A stretch of 64,000 nucleotides of DNA from Coprinellus micaceus (lineage: Eukaryota > Basidiomycota > Agaricomycetes > Agaricales > Psathyrellaceae): the NCBI GenBank assembly GCA_951394405.1, contig OX596341.1, forward strand, positions 744,001 to 808,000, read 5' to 3'. How positions within the stretch are numbered: the first letter of the stretch is position 1; each line of letters opens with the position of its first letter. The translations under genes and the position numbers were made by a program. Of the stretch, positions 44,011 to 54,169 are shown in pieces. The notes under the pieces were generated by a model that searched no databases, had not been told where the DNA came from, and saw only the letters and a program-made list of their open reading frames with translations.

Positions 44011-45516
44011 ATTTGGGGGTGGGGTGCGATCAAGAGTTCCAAGCGTCCCTTATCACGCCGCAACCGATGGTTGGTAGTTGCGCACGAGCCAACCGAGTTT
44101 AGCGCCCAAACCGTGCCACAAACATGTAGATTGGGCCGTTATCTTATCTCTACCCATCTCGAGTTGATGCCATCTTATCTCTCCGCTGGCAATCATGTCG
44201 AACTTCAATTTGGGGGAGGCTTGCCACCAACCACGATGAACGACTCGGAACCTCCCTCGTCTTGCTGAGCTGCGCAAAGGGACCGCTTCAAGTTTAAAGC
44301 CAAGTACTCCCCAAGTACTCTGAGCTTCTGTGGCCTCGACTATGTCCTTGTGCCTCTCGACAATCATCGCCTCGACTCAACTTGAAGAGGGCTCGTCGGA
44401 GACAGATCGAATATCTGGGTACCTTCAACTGCGCCGTTGGCGCCTCCGCTCGAGCATTCTGGGCTAGGTCTTACCAATGGTATCTCCTACTGCCTCTGCA
44501 TTTGTGGATTCTTGGGCGGCAATGGGGACTCGGTGGCTGAGAGGATTCCTAAAACCGCGTACGGCATTTACGGCTACCTTCTCTTCTCGATAGCTTCGCG
44601 AAGGCCAAAGGCTAAAACGTTAAACAATCCATCTGTCGGCGGTCTTCTCCACTCCACTCCGCGCTTAACAGGGAACTAAGCGTCTGGCATTGACCTGCCA
44701 CACTCTCCCAACGTTTTAAAATGACAGTCAAATGGGTATTACCCGGACTGTTGGTATGTCCGCAAAACGCCTCTTCATGGGGTAAAAAGAGGATCTCCCC
44801 TTCCTCTTAAAGGAAAGGGGTGCAAAACTTCAACTCAGACCCGGGCGCGATATTATAATTCCTCTCCATGTGCTCCACCCATGGCAGGGTGTCTGTCGAG
44901 AAGGTGCTTCCTGCATAACGGTACGAGAATAATTTTGTCGTAAAAATACATACTGACATCGGCTTGTCAGCTGCCAGTTCCGCGGGCAAAGGCTTACTAC
45001 AGTGCTGATGCGAAATTCCTGCAACCAATCGACCCTGCACATTCTGCTGCCATTTGGGACGGCTGCCCTTCCTGGGGGGGAGGAGATCGTCGGCATATTC
45101 ACACTGGGGCCACTAGTCAACTGTCGTTGTCTGGTCATTTTCGTCTCTCCTCGGGCCAACGCCGTCTCCACCAGAGGCGAGCTCTAGTACCGGCTTGTGC
45201 CAGAAAGTCCTTGCTCGAAACGCTTTGCCAGTTTGCGTTTCTTCAGTCCAATTATGCGGCATGACGGGACACCTCGACCAGCTCGTGAACGCGACCCAAC
45301 CAACCCCATCCCGATCTGCCGAGCAGCCTGGAACGTAACACACACAGCGCTCGATACCCTGAGGACGTAAATACTAATTATGTGGATACTCTCCGCCGTG
45401 CTTCTGCTCCACAAGTCCCCGCAATGTCACGGCAGGCATGCGTGCGGCATAGTGCGCTAGAGGTCAAGCTAACGAATCTCTGACTAGCGAGGTCACTTGC
45501 AGCGTGTAGAATACGG
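44011..45516. other. Intergenic, no gene seen
   Basis: About 1.5 kb between the NACHT gene and the hydrophobin cluster. Short frames on both strands (for example minus 45040-44807, ending RNYNIAPGSELKFC) are not recognisable and lack a splice context. Confidence 0.45.
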
Positions 45517-45538
45517 CATCCAGCCAACGCGAAACGCG

Positions 45539-45545
45539 TATAAAA
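45539..45545 (+). promoter_or_regulatory. TATA box (TATAAAA) of hydrophobin 2
   Basis: CGCGTATAAAAACC lies 122 bp before the ATG at 45661. A C/T-rich 5' leader follows, as in many highly expressed fungal genes. Confidence 0.65.
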
Positions 45546-45660
45546 ACCTCAACCCCTCCTCCCAGTTTCTTCACTCGAACAATCCATTTCTGTTCAGTAC
45601 TCCCAAGCCTTCTCAACCTCCTCTAAAACACTCTTCTAAAACACCTTTCCCTAACCAAAC

Positions 45661-46125
45661 ATGCAGTTCAAGACCCTCGCCGCTGCCCTCTCCCTCGCCG
45701 TGACCTTCGTCGCCGCCACCCCTGGAGGCTCGACTCCCCCTGCCCCCATCCCGGCCTCGCAGTGCAACACCGGCCCTATCCAGTGCTGCAACAGCGCCCA
45801 GACCGCCAACACGCCGGTCGTCCAGTCCCTCCTTGGGTTGTTGGGGATCGCTGTTGGGAGCATCGACGCCCTCGTTGGCGTGACCTGCAGCCCCATCTCG
45901 ATTATTGGGCTCCCTGGTAATAGCTGGTGAGTTAAGCATTTGTTCTACATCGGATCGCACAATTGAAAAACATTTTCATTACAGCTCTGCTCAACCCGTT
46001 TGCTGCACCAACAACAGCTTCAGTAGGACCTTGCTTCACGCTTTTGACTTTGGGTAGCTCTGACATACGGTCTTTTAGACGGCGTCGTCGCCCTTGGCTG
46101 CACTCCCGTCAACCTCAACCTCTAG
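45661..46125 (+). CDS. Class I hydrophobin 2
   Basis: Secreted 116-residue class I hydrophobin from exons 45661-45926, 45985-46022 and 46079-46125. The signal peptide MQFKTLAAALSLAVTFVAAT is followed by a Pro-rich linker and eight Cys spaced C-x6-CC-x32-C-x12-C-x5-CC-x12-C ([36 protein letters not shown]). Introns sit at the same codon phases as in the other hydrophobins here. It is the parent or sister of the copy at 49130; both introns have standard GT donors. Complete and probably functional. Confidence 0.94.
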
Positions 46126-46328
46126 GTTGACCGCCCGGCACTCTAGCCAGCTATTCCGACCCCTCGAACGAAGCCTGAGTCCAGCGTTCACTTGGAACTC
46201 TACGCTTTTCGCCTCCTCGCCCATGTACCCTATTAGCTATTAGTTATGCGAACGGAATATACCCCGCATGCTCCGTTTTCCGTGTTGTGGGACTGTTTGT
46301 TCTTGGATGGCTGCGTTTTAGCGCTCGT

Positions 46329-48985
46329 GATTGGACGCGTCACTTGCGATCGCGAGTCAGGTTTCGCCAACAGGCCCTTGTCTCGATGTGTTAATACCTA
46401 AAATTCGTTGCTCACCTCTTTTGTTCGATATCGAGCCCGTGCCCTCGTTTCTCGAGTCCCTCACCCGCTCTCATGGACACCGCTACGCCTCCCCGGCGTT
46501 CGCGTTCACTAGTACAAGGCATCCGCCCATCCGGTTTCGGATTTGTGTACACCCATGGGCAAGATAGGCCAGTACTCACTTTATATCTATGTACTTACGA
46601 TGGCTATTCATTCATTGAGTCGCGATTTCCGTTCACTCGGCCAAGAAAAACACGTCCCCCAGCTCCTTGTTACCCCCTCGCTTCCGAGTCGCCGTCGTGC
46701 TCGATCTACTAACTGAACGCATTGAGTAGAACGAGTGCATGGTAACCGCCAATCACTCGCAATTCGCTATCTTCGGACGCGTTCAAATTGTTTGTTCGTT
46801 GTTTCGTTCACCACTCACACAAAAGCATAGCCAAACTTGAATCATCAAGAAAACCCGTTTATTTGGTGAGTCTATCTATAGTATATTTGACATTTGATCT
46901 ATTGTCGGCTCGCTGATCTCAGCGCCTGGTAGCGAGCTGGATTGAGAAGCGAGGAGAGAGGTCTGTAGAGGGGCTTACGCACCGAGCCCCAGTCATAGCT
47001 AAAATCTAGTTCCAATAGCGAAGGGTGGGCTTACCTCGGGTCACGTAGGCAGCTTAGCGAGCGGACCTCGCGTCCTCGTTTTGAGACCCTACGATACCTG
47101 ATCCTCCTGTACCCTATCCCATCCGCTGTTCCCCTGGCCCCCCGCTGTGCGTCGTTCCCGTCGGTTTTGACGGCGTACCACGTGCTTCCGCCTTCTTTAA
47201 GTTTACGACCTTCCGCCTCACCCTTATTCACTCCCCCTCCATGGCGTTTCAACTTCCTCCACCTCGTCTTCGCGCAGCCACCCGTCCATCTCCTTGACTA
47301 GACTTGATTTGACGAGGACGAGGATCATCATTCAATCGATCGATCGGAGGTCGGACGCGCCTTTCGAGGTTTTGAGATTCGAAGTTGAGGGTCGAGGTGG
47401 AGGCAGAGGTTTGAGGGAGGGCTGTCCCCCACCCTCAAAAGTCCAAACCTGCCACCCACACCCTCCCGCCAGTGCCCTTTTTCGAGCTCCGAATTCGGCG
47501 CTGTGGTTGGAAGAGGGTACGCCGGGGTCGGGTTCCGTTTCTTGCGATGATCGAATCTTGAAGGCGGGTGGCCGAGATCGAAGGTGGATTGCGGAAGGTA
47601 AAGGTGGATGAGATGAGCGGACAATGGATGGTCGCGCGTGGCTTTGTTTAGGCGTGCTTGGGGAGATGTGTGGGGGACAAGGAGAGACGGGCTGTGCGTT
47701 ACGTTTGGGTGCTCGAGATGTATTCGCCTTGCAGATAGCATTTACGGCAATCGAGCATCGCTTTGGGGTGCCCTATTGCACCCCAGCTTGACCCCGACCT
47801 TCGCCCACACCCATTTCGTCCTCGCGTCTCCGTGTTCGACACAACTTTGGGGCCAGTTGCTCGCGTTCGCGTTGTCTGCCGTCCCCACTTCCCTCAACTT
47901 TCCCGACTCTGTTCTTCGTTTAGGCGCGTTCCGTCTCCTCCTCAATATCCATTTTCGCGCGCTGGCACCGGGGATCAACGTGGACGAGGTAGTTGGCATA
48001 TGTAAAGTGAATGGTCGGGCCCGTGGGTTTGCGATCGACACGCTAGCGGGGGTTGTATCTAGATTAGGGAGCGTCAGCGTCGAGATCGTGGGTGCGGTAG
48101 ATTGCGCGGGAGGGAGGGAGCCTGCTCCGACGCATGAGTCTCCAGCAGTGGATGAATGTTGAGTGAGAGGGGTATATGCCGAATCGAGAAGGTGGACATT
48201 AGGCGTGCCTTGTTTGGTGAAGAGGGGGCTAACGTCCAGACACGGAACTCAAAGACTGTCGCGAAGCGAAGGAAAACAGGTCGAGGGATGGGGGAGTATG
48301 TTTTCGGCTCGACGAAAGAGAGGGGCACAATCATGTGCCTGTGCACACAGGAAGCTTGGGGTGAAACATCGTTGTGGCGTATGGAGGCGTTCAACCTTCG
48401 ATCTTTCCCGGTTCCTGGCGCTTGGATCGCGGCGAGCGGATGCGAGTCGCTTCGGGATCTGGCTGAACTGGGAGGTTGTTGATGGAGCGGTGTCATGATG
48501 ACTACGTAGATTGAAGAACTCGCTCCCTCAGACTGGTTTTTGCGACGCTATGAGCACGTTGAGATCGATAGTATTAAGCAGGTGGCAAGGGGGATGAAGA
48601 GGGAAGGTAACGATAACTGATCTCTCAACATCGCGGAAAGGGCTTAGGCTTGGGGGGAGGGCATGCACAGACCAAGGGGCCGCCACCTTGCCAACTTAAG
48701 GTTGCTGTGATGGCAACCTTGGCTAGGTAGGTCTGGTGACCCTGATAGGACCTGCGTATATTAGACAGGAGAGACGAGGGAATATAAAGTGAATGAAAAT
48801 GGAATAGGAGAGAAGGTAGAGGCGTCGATGAGCAGCGAAGGAATGAAGTCACGATCGATGAACCAATGGGGGGTAAAGAATTGAGATAGGACTTCCTGAT
48901 AACCATGCTTACACCAGTACAAACATGTCGATTATGGTACTACACGAACACAGACAATAACGTCATAGTGCTCGAGATCCGGCCA
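46329..48985. other. Long gene-free spacer inside hydrophobin cluster
   Basis: About 2.65 kb between the two duplicated hydrophobin loci. Frames such as plus 47638-48162 and minus 47741-47328 are long but start at non-ATG codons or have biased Arg/Pro/Ser composition and no motif. I see no transposon ends. Confidence 0.45.
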
Positions 48986-49007
48986 CATCCAGACAACGCG
49001 AAACGCG

Positions 49008-49014
49008 TATAAAA
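49008..49014 (+). promoter_or_regulatory. TATA box (TATAAAA) of hydrophobin 3
   Basis: Identical in position and flanks to the box at 45539: CGCGTATAAAAACC, 122 bp before the ATG at 49130. Confidence 0.65.
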
Positions 49015-49129
49015 ACCTCAACCCCTCCTCCCAGTTTCTTCACTCGAACAATCCATTTCTGTTCAGTACTCCCAAGCCTTCTCAACCTCCTCTAAAACAC
49101 TCTTCTAAAACACCTTTCCCTAACCAAAC

Positions 49130-49595
49130 ATGCAGTTCAAGACCCTCGCCGCTGCCCTCTCCCTCGCCGTGACCTTCGTCGCCGCCACCCCTGGAGGCTC
49201 GACTCCCCCTGCCCCCATCCCGGCCTCGCAGTGCAACACCGGCCCTATCCAGTGCTGCAACAGCGCCGAGACCGCCAACACGCCGGTCGTCCAGTCCCTC
49301 CTTGGGTTGTTGGGGATCGATATTGGGAGCGTCGACGGCCTAGTTGGCGTTACCTGCAGCCCCATCTCGGTTATTGGGCTCCCCGGTAACAGCTGGCGAG
49401 TTAAACATTTGCATTCCATCCGGATCGTGAAATTGAAATACATTTTCATTACAGCTCTGCCCAGCCCGTTTGCTGCACCAACATCACCTTCAGTAGGATC
49501 TTACTTCCCGTTGTTGACTTTGGGTAGTTCTGACATACGGTCTTTTAGACGGCATCGTCGCCCTTAGCTGCACTCGCGTCAACCTCAACCTCTAG
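49130..49595 (+). CDS. Class I hydrophobin 3 (duplicate; GC splice donor)
   Basis: Duplicate of hydrophobin 2; 116 residues if spliced as exons 49130-49395, 49455-49492 and 49549-49595. The first intron begins GCGAGT where copy 1 has GTGAGT. GC-AG introns are real but less efficient, and two others occur in this window (13921 and 20867), so function is plausible. Without splicing, the frame runs on to about 49567 and loses the last four Cys. Other changes against copy 1 include IDIGSVDGLVG for IAVGSIDALVG, ITF for NSF, and SCTRVNLNL for GCTPVNLNL at the end; all eight Cys are kept. It could be a diverging functional paralogue or the first step of decay. Confidence 0.82.
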
Positions 49596-50045
49596 GTTGA
49601 CCGCCAGGCACTCTAGCCGGCTATTCCGACCCTTCGAACGAAGCCTGAGTCCAGCGTTCACTTGGAACTCTACGCTTTTCGTCTCCTCGCCCATGTACCC
49701 TATTAGCTGTTAGTTATGCGAACGGGATATACCCCGCACGCCCCGTTTTCCGTGTTCTGGGACTGTTTGTTCTTGTATGGCTGCGTTTGTGTTTTAGCGC
49801 CCGTCACCGGTGCTTCTGCGCCGGGTCCGGAGATGGTTTTCGTCCTAAGTGACCTTAAGTGTTTTGGTACTCATCAAGGGGATATACGTGAGCTTCTCCG
49901 TGACACCTTACGTATTATGGCACGCTCGGGACTTCAAGGTAAGCATAGCTGTGTAAAATATACAGAAAGGTTCGTCTATCCGAGCTGGTCCTGTGGCGAA
50001 AGTCAAGTCCAAGATGCCGATAGTCCCTAAAGGTAGTGGCGGAAT

Positions 50046-50526
50046 TTACGAGCAACCGCCTCCCCCGCCTCCTCCCCCAGAGTCACCTCCCCCTCCACCA
50101 CTACCACCACTACCACCACCGCCTCCTCCGCCTCCGCCCCCTCCGCCACAAGAATCGCCTCCGAAACCCCCGGAGTGGCCATAGCCGCCTGAGTCTCCTC
50201 CGAAGCCACCCGTGTGGCCCCAATCTCCGGACGTTGCGCCACCGTGATGACCTGAGGAATCTCCGGCACCAGCGCCAGAAAGCATGAACTCGGAATCTCC
50301 TGTTGGAGCGAGATGAAAACGATTCGATTATTCTTGCTGTGGATAATGGATACGCACCCTCCGGTGGGTGTTCACCTCTTCTTGGCTTGCATATCCCCAG
50401 TTTGACAAGGAGAAGGGTTAGAAGGATACTGCCGAAGAAGAGGCCCAAAACTATCCCCACGCCAGCTCCTACAGGGAAAGGCTTCGGAAAGTCATCTGGG
50501 ACTTGTCTAGTGAAGATCGTCGGCAT
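50046..50526 (-). CDS. Small single-span membrane protein with glycine-rich tail
   Basis: Unrecognised 140-residue protein from exon 1 50526-50358 and exon 2 50299-50046. A polar Pro-rich start (MPTIFTRQVPDDFPKPFP) precedes a span at about residues 22-43 and the segment KLGICKPRRGE. Exon 2 encodes a tail rich in Gly (long runs broken by Ser and Asp) with His/Trp/Phe repeats such as GGFGGDSGG and GGFGGDSCGG, ending in GGCS. The plus strand shows matching poly-Pro frames that are only shadows. It shares the two-exon layout of the other small membrane proteins but lacks a PxY motif. The role is unknown. Confidence 0.68.
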
Positions 50527-50780
50527 AGTTGGTTAGGGTTAAGTTGGAAATGCTACTGTCTCCTGGGGTGTTGACTGAGCTTATGTATAATACTCTCCAT
50601 ATGTGAAGCTGCTCCTTGGAAATCGCATCACCATCAAGCCTCGCACACTGCAAAGAGGAGCTTCGAACCCCCTGGCAGTGCCAATTTCCGGACAGGACGG
50701 TCTTCGAAGCTTCCAATTAGCACAATAGTGGTGTGAGACCTCCACACCACCCTGGTACAAGCAGGAGCGCATGAAAAAGC

Positions 50781-51244
50781 TTAGAGCCTGTTCGGATACC
50801 AAACCATGGAACTTGTTGTGGTTTGATGCCTCCCAAATCAATTCACACACCTGAATCGAGTTATGACGGCGTCGGGATCCGCCAGCAGCGGCGTCTGTGC
50901 GCGACATTGCCGTCGGGAAAATGGCTCTGCTCATTGTCAAACACGATGACGACGATGTTTTCCACCTACCCCACCCGCTTTCAAAGAACGTGGAGTACCC
51001 AGAGTATCTCAAAACTCAGGCTGAAAAAATGGGGAAGCACTTTTCGATGTCCTCATCGTCTCGGATATCGAGCGCAATTTGTTGGACGTCGTCACCGACG
51101 TCGGGGACCGCCGGCAAAGCACATTGCGTCGGGAGCCCAGAGTCCTCCGTCATCACCTGTCGTGAGTGTGTAGGGGATGGGAATTGATGGTATTGAGATC
51201 AAACCACAACAAGTTCCATGGTTTGGTATCCGAACAGGCTCTAA
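50781..51244. mobile_element. Short non-autonomous DNA element with perfect 46-bp terminal inverted repeats
   Basis: Bases 50781-50826 and 51199-51244 are exact reverse complements over 46 bp, starting TTAGAGCCTGTTCGGATACC. The 464-bp element lies between a membrane-protein gene and the rhodanese gene. If the ends are GAGCC.., the flanks give a TA duplication; a TTA/TAA reading is also possible. The end sequence resembles Tourist/PIF-Harbinger or hAT-type MITE termini. The interior has frames (50823-51173, 50897-51187) without recognisable transposase motifs. Perfect arms mean recent insertion or a constraint on pairing. Confidence 0.85.
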
Positions 51245-51588
51245 CCTGAAGGGAGCACACGAAACGCTGACAGGGTGTTGGGTCGACTCAACGCCGTGAA
51301 ACACGACGGCGCCTCGGAGCCGCCGACTACCACAGCAATGCAGTGGGCTAGCAGCAAGACCTTTCGGGGCGCAACCTGGGTCAACATACACAGTGAATCG
51401 GAAGTGAAGGTACACGAGCGCGTTCCGCCAGCAGGGAAACCGAAATCTCCAGTTCGCCCAGACCCGTCGAGATCTTATCTTATCTCAAATGATGGGGCAT
51501 GATCTTATCTCCCTGCAGGACTCGTCATCACCGAGTGCAAACGCCTCACCCCTGACCACGACGATCTCCTCATCGTCAGAGTTGAACC

Positions 51589-53032
51589 ATGCTCGATTCT
51601 TCGTATTACGACTCGACGGCACCCTCGCGACTGGACGCCACTGGCAACTTCTCCTCGTTCATCTCACAGACCTCAGGGACATCTGCCACCACTCCACCCG
51701 CACAGGGAGCGGATGAGAAGGCCCAACCCGGTGGCTCAAGATCGGCAGTGTCGACAGCAACTTCAGGAAACAGGACTCACAAAAAATCTGGAAGCAAGAG
51801 GGAGAAGAGGCCAGACGATAGTCCTCTCCCACCACAGACGCTGACGGCCGTTCATAATCAAGTGGCGAGGGAGATGGCGGTCAGGGCGGTTATGAAGGCC
51901 GAAATCGTCGATGGTGTCAGGACGGGGGTCATATTCTCCATGGGCAACGCCTCGGGAGGGTCTGAACCCTCCTTCCTCCGACTAGTTGCGGACCACCTTC
52001 ATGCAGCGCTTCACCTACGATCATCATCATTTCTCTTCATTCTGGCGGATGCGTCTCCAGGGGCTTCACTGTCTGCAACTACTACGTCGGATGGAAAAGG
52101 GCAAGCGGGAAATGTCCTCTTTGTCGTTGGATCCACACCTGAACTTATCCAACGCGGTGCCCTCCTCACATGTTCAAAATTTGTTGGGCGACTCATTGCC
52201 ACGAGCGAGTCTTCCACCTCTCTGCGCCTGCTCAACTTTTCAACGTCCGCTGCTGCCTCCACACCCTTCTCTCCAGTGCAGCCCGATATCACATATACCT
52301 CTGACCTCGGCGGTGCTTCCTCTCTTGACCCCTCGACCCTCTGGAGTGCCCTCATCAAAGAACTCGGCGACAGCGCGTACGACGATACGGCGTTGCGGGA
52401 CGTCGTGCGAAAAGCCTCGCGTGCCCCGATCGACCCCCTCTTGCCCCCTCCAGGGTCTAAATCCATCGACGAACTCCTTTCCGATGCGCGTGCAAAACTC
52501 CAGCGCTTATCCCCAGCCCAAGCGTACAGAGAACTACAGGCCTCGTCTCTCCCGACTAACCCTTCGCGATCGGGGATCAGTACAGGCGTAACGGGGACGT
52601 CCGACATGAACAGTGGAGGAGGGGCCCCAGCCTTGCTCGTGGATATACGACCGCAAGCGCAGAGGGAGAAACATGGCGTGATACCTGGCGCGCTCTGCAT
52701 CGAAAGAAATGTGCTGGAGTGGAGGCTAGACCCCAGGTGCGATGCGAGGCTGGCGATTGCGGATAGGTATGATTTGGTGGTGGTGGTGTTCTGTCAAGAG
52801 GGGTACACGTCGAGGTACGTCCTTGGCTCCTTGATCTAGGGTATGGACAAGGTGCTCATGTCCGCGCAGTCTAGCAGCGTATAGCCTGCAACAGATTGGC
52901 CTTCTCAACGCTACGGATATTGTAGGGGGGTTCGAGGCATGGAGGCTCGCAGGGCTCCCAGTAGAAATCACCCCAGCCAGCGAAGTACCGCAAGAGCGAT
53001 CGCTGGCTTCGAGGGCGGGGTCTGTGGTATGA
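51589..53032 (+). CDS. Rhodanese-domain protein with DHHA1-like N-terminal region
   Basis: A 462-residue protein from exons 51589-52814 and 52870-53032. The C-terminus (about 345-440) is a rhodanese domain: LLVDIRPQAQREKHGVIPGA, the active-site loop VVFCQEGYTSSLAA with the catalytic Cys near 402, and DIVGGFEAWRLAGLPV. Such domains transfer or sense persulfide sulfur. The middle (about 85-230) resembles the DHHA1 tail of alanyl-tRNA synthetase in order and hydrophobic pattern (AEIVDGVRTGVIFS, SSSFLFILAD, NVLFVVGSTPELIQRGALL); this is tentative. The first 85 residues are Ser/Thr-rich and low complexity. No targeting signal is obvious. It is intact, with a single GT-AG intron inside the active-site loop. 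Confidence 0.82.
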
Positions 53033-53687
53033 TGTGCGGTTTACGTCCTTCCGTCTCGTCATCTCGCTCCACTTCTCCGCCTGTTCGCACTTTGAGTGCG
53101 AAGCATCAGCATGAACCTCGCTGTATCATTGGAAACCTATGCATTCCGATTCCTCCATGACGCGCGCTGCCTCATTTCTCCGCCCAAGAACACTCAGAGG
53201 GCATGCCTGGACCCTCGAACCTCCCCGCTTTGGCACATTCTTGAATTCATTCCGTCAGAGTATCGCTGTGCTGCCAACCGTTGACACATCTTGCGAACTT
53301 CGCAGGCGGTGTTTACTGGATCCTCGGACCTGAGCTGGGTAAGGAAGTACGACACCGCCGGGTGTCTGTCGCGGTTTGATATTCAAATCGGAGGCAGAAC
53401 TACTATAGGATCTTCGACTTGCTTGTTTCGGGCGTTTGACGATTTGTGCCGGAGTCTCCCACTACGCGCCTCCTCCGCTGCACACCTAGGATTGCAGAGG
53501 AAGAACCGTTCCTCGAGGTAGTCATGTCATTGTCCCGTCCATACTGTGCCGCCTTGGCGTGCTGTGGTAGATGGCCCAAGGGATGTTCGGTATCGAAAAA
53601 ACCTATAGAAGCGCCCATAATTGACTCAGATTCTTCCTCGAACGATTCCCACTGTGCCGCAAAGAGTATTGCTCTCACCAACTCGCA
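53033..53687. other. Intergenic, promoter of hydrophobin 4
   Basis: No gene seen. A weak TATA-like CCTATAGAAG lies about 90 bp before the hydrophobin ATG, unlike the strong boxes of the other hydrophobins. Confidence 0.45.
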
Positions 53688-54169
53688 ATGCAGTTCACCC
53701 GTACCTTTGTTGCTCTCGCCACTCTCGCCGCCTTGGCTGGCGCGACCCCTCTCTTGAGTGGTTCCACCCCTACTCCCATCCCGGCGAGCCAGTGCAACAC
53801 CGGCCCCATTCAGTGCTGCAATACCGTGCAGAGGGCTGACTCCCCTGCCGTGGCCCCGCTCCTCGGGTTGCTGGGGGTCGTCATCGAGGACATCACTGCC
53901 CTCGTTGGGGCGACTTGCAGCCCCATTTCGGTCATCGGGCTTCCTGGAAATAGTTGGTGAGTGCGCTTTCGACTGTGTTTGGGTGGGTTAGTCGCTGATT
54001 CGGTGGGGTTTTGCAGCAACGCCCAGCCTGTGTGCTGCTCGAATAATACCTTCAGTAAGATCGCCATATACAGACCGCAATTTTGAGATATATTCCGTGT
54101 ACTAACGCCTCCGTTTCTCCAGATGGTCTCATTGCCATTGGTTGCGTCCCCATTATCATCAACCTCTAA
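53688..54169 (+). CDS. Class I hydrophobin 4
   Basis: Secreted 117-residue class I hydrophobin from exons 53688-53956, 54017-54054 and 54123-54169. The signal peptide [20 protein letters not shown] is followed by a short Pro/Ser linker and eight Cys ([39 protein letters not shown]) with the same intron phases as hydrophobins 1-3. It is more diverged from copies 2 and 3 than they are from each other ([20 protein letters not shown]). Complete. The weak TATA region may mean different expression timing. Confidence 0.94.

Larger units (their letters stand above)
45517..46328. repeat. Duplicated hydrophobin locus, copy 1
   Basis: This segment and 48986-49804 are near-identical direct copies (offset 3,469 at the 5' end, 3,470 near the 3' end plus a 6-bp insertion in copy 2). 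The unit covers promoter, hydrophobin gene and 3' flank, beginning at CATCCAG and ending after TTTTAGCGC. Confidence 0.92.
48986..49804. repeat. Duplicated hydrophobin locus, copy 2
   Basis: Direct copy of 45517-46328 (see that entry). Substitutions are concentrated in the gene's second half and introns, including the splice-donor change at 49397. Confidence 0.92.

Noticed and set aside
47638..48162. 174-codon ORF in the hydrophobin spacer
   Set aside because: Non-ATG start, no recognisable domain, overlapping open frames on the other strand from GC-rich DNA.
49993..50184. Plus-strand poly-proline ORF
   Set aside because: It is the reverse complement of the glycine-rich exon at 50046-50299; the minus-strand gene has a start, span and canonical intron.
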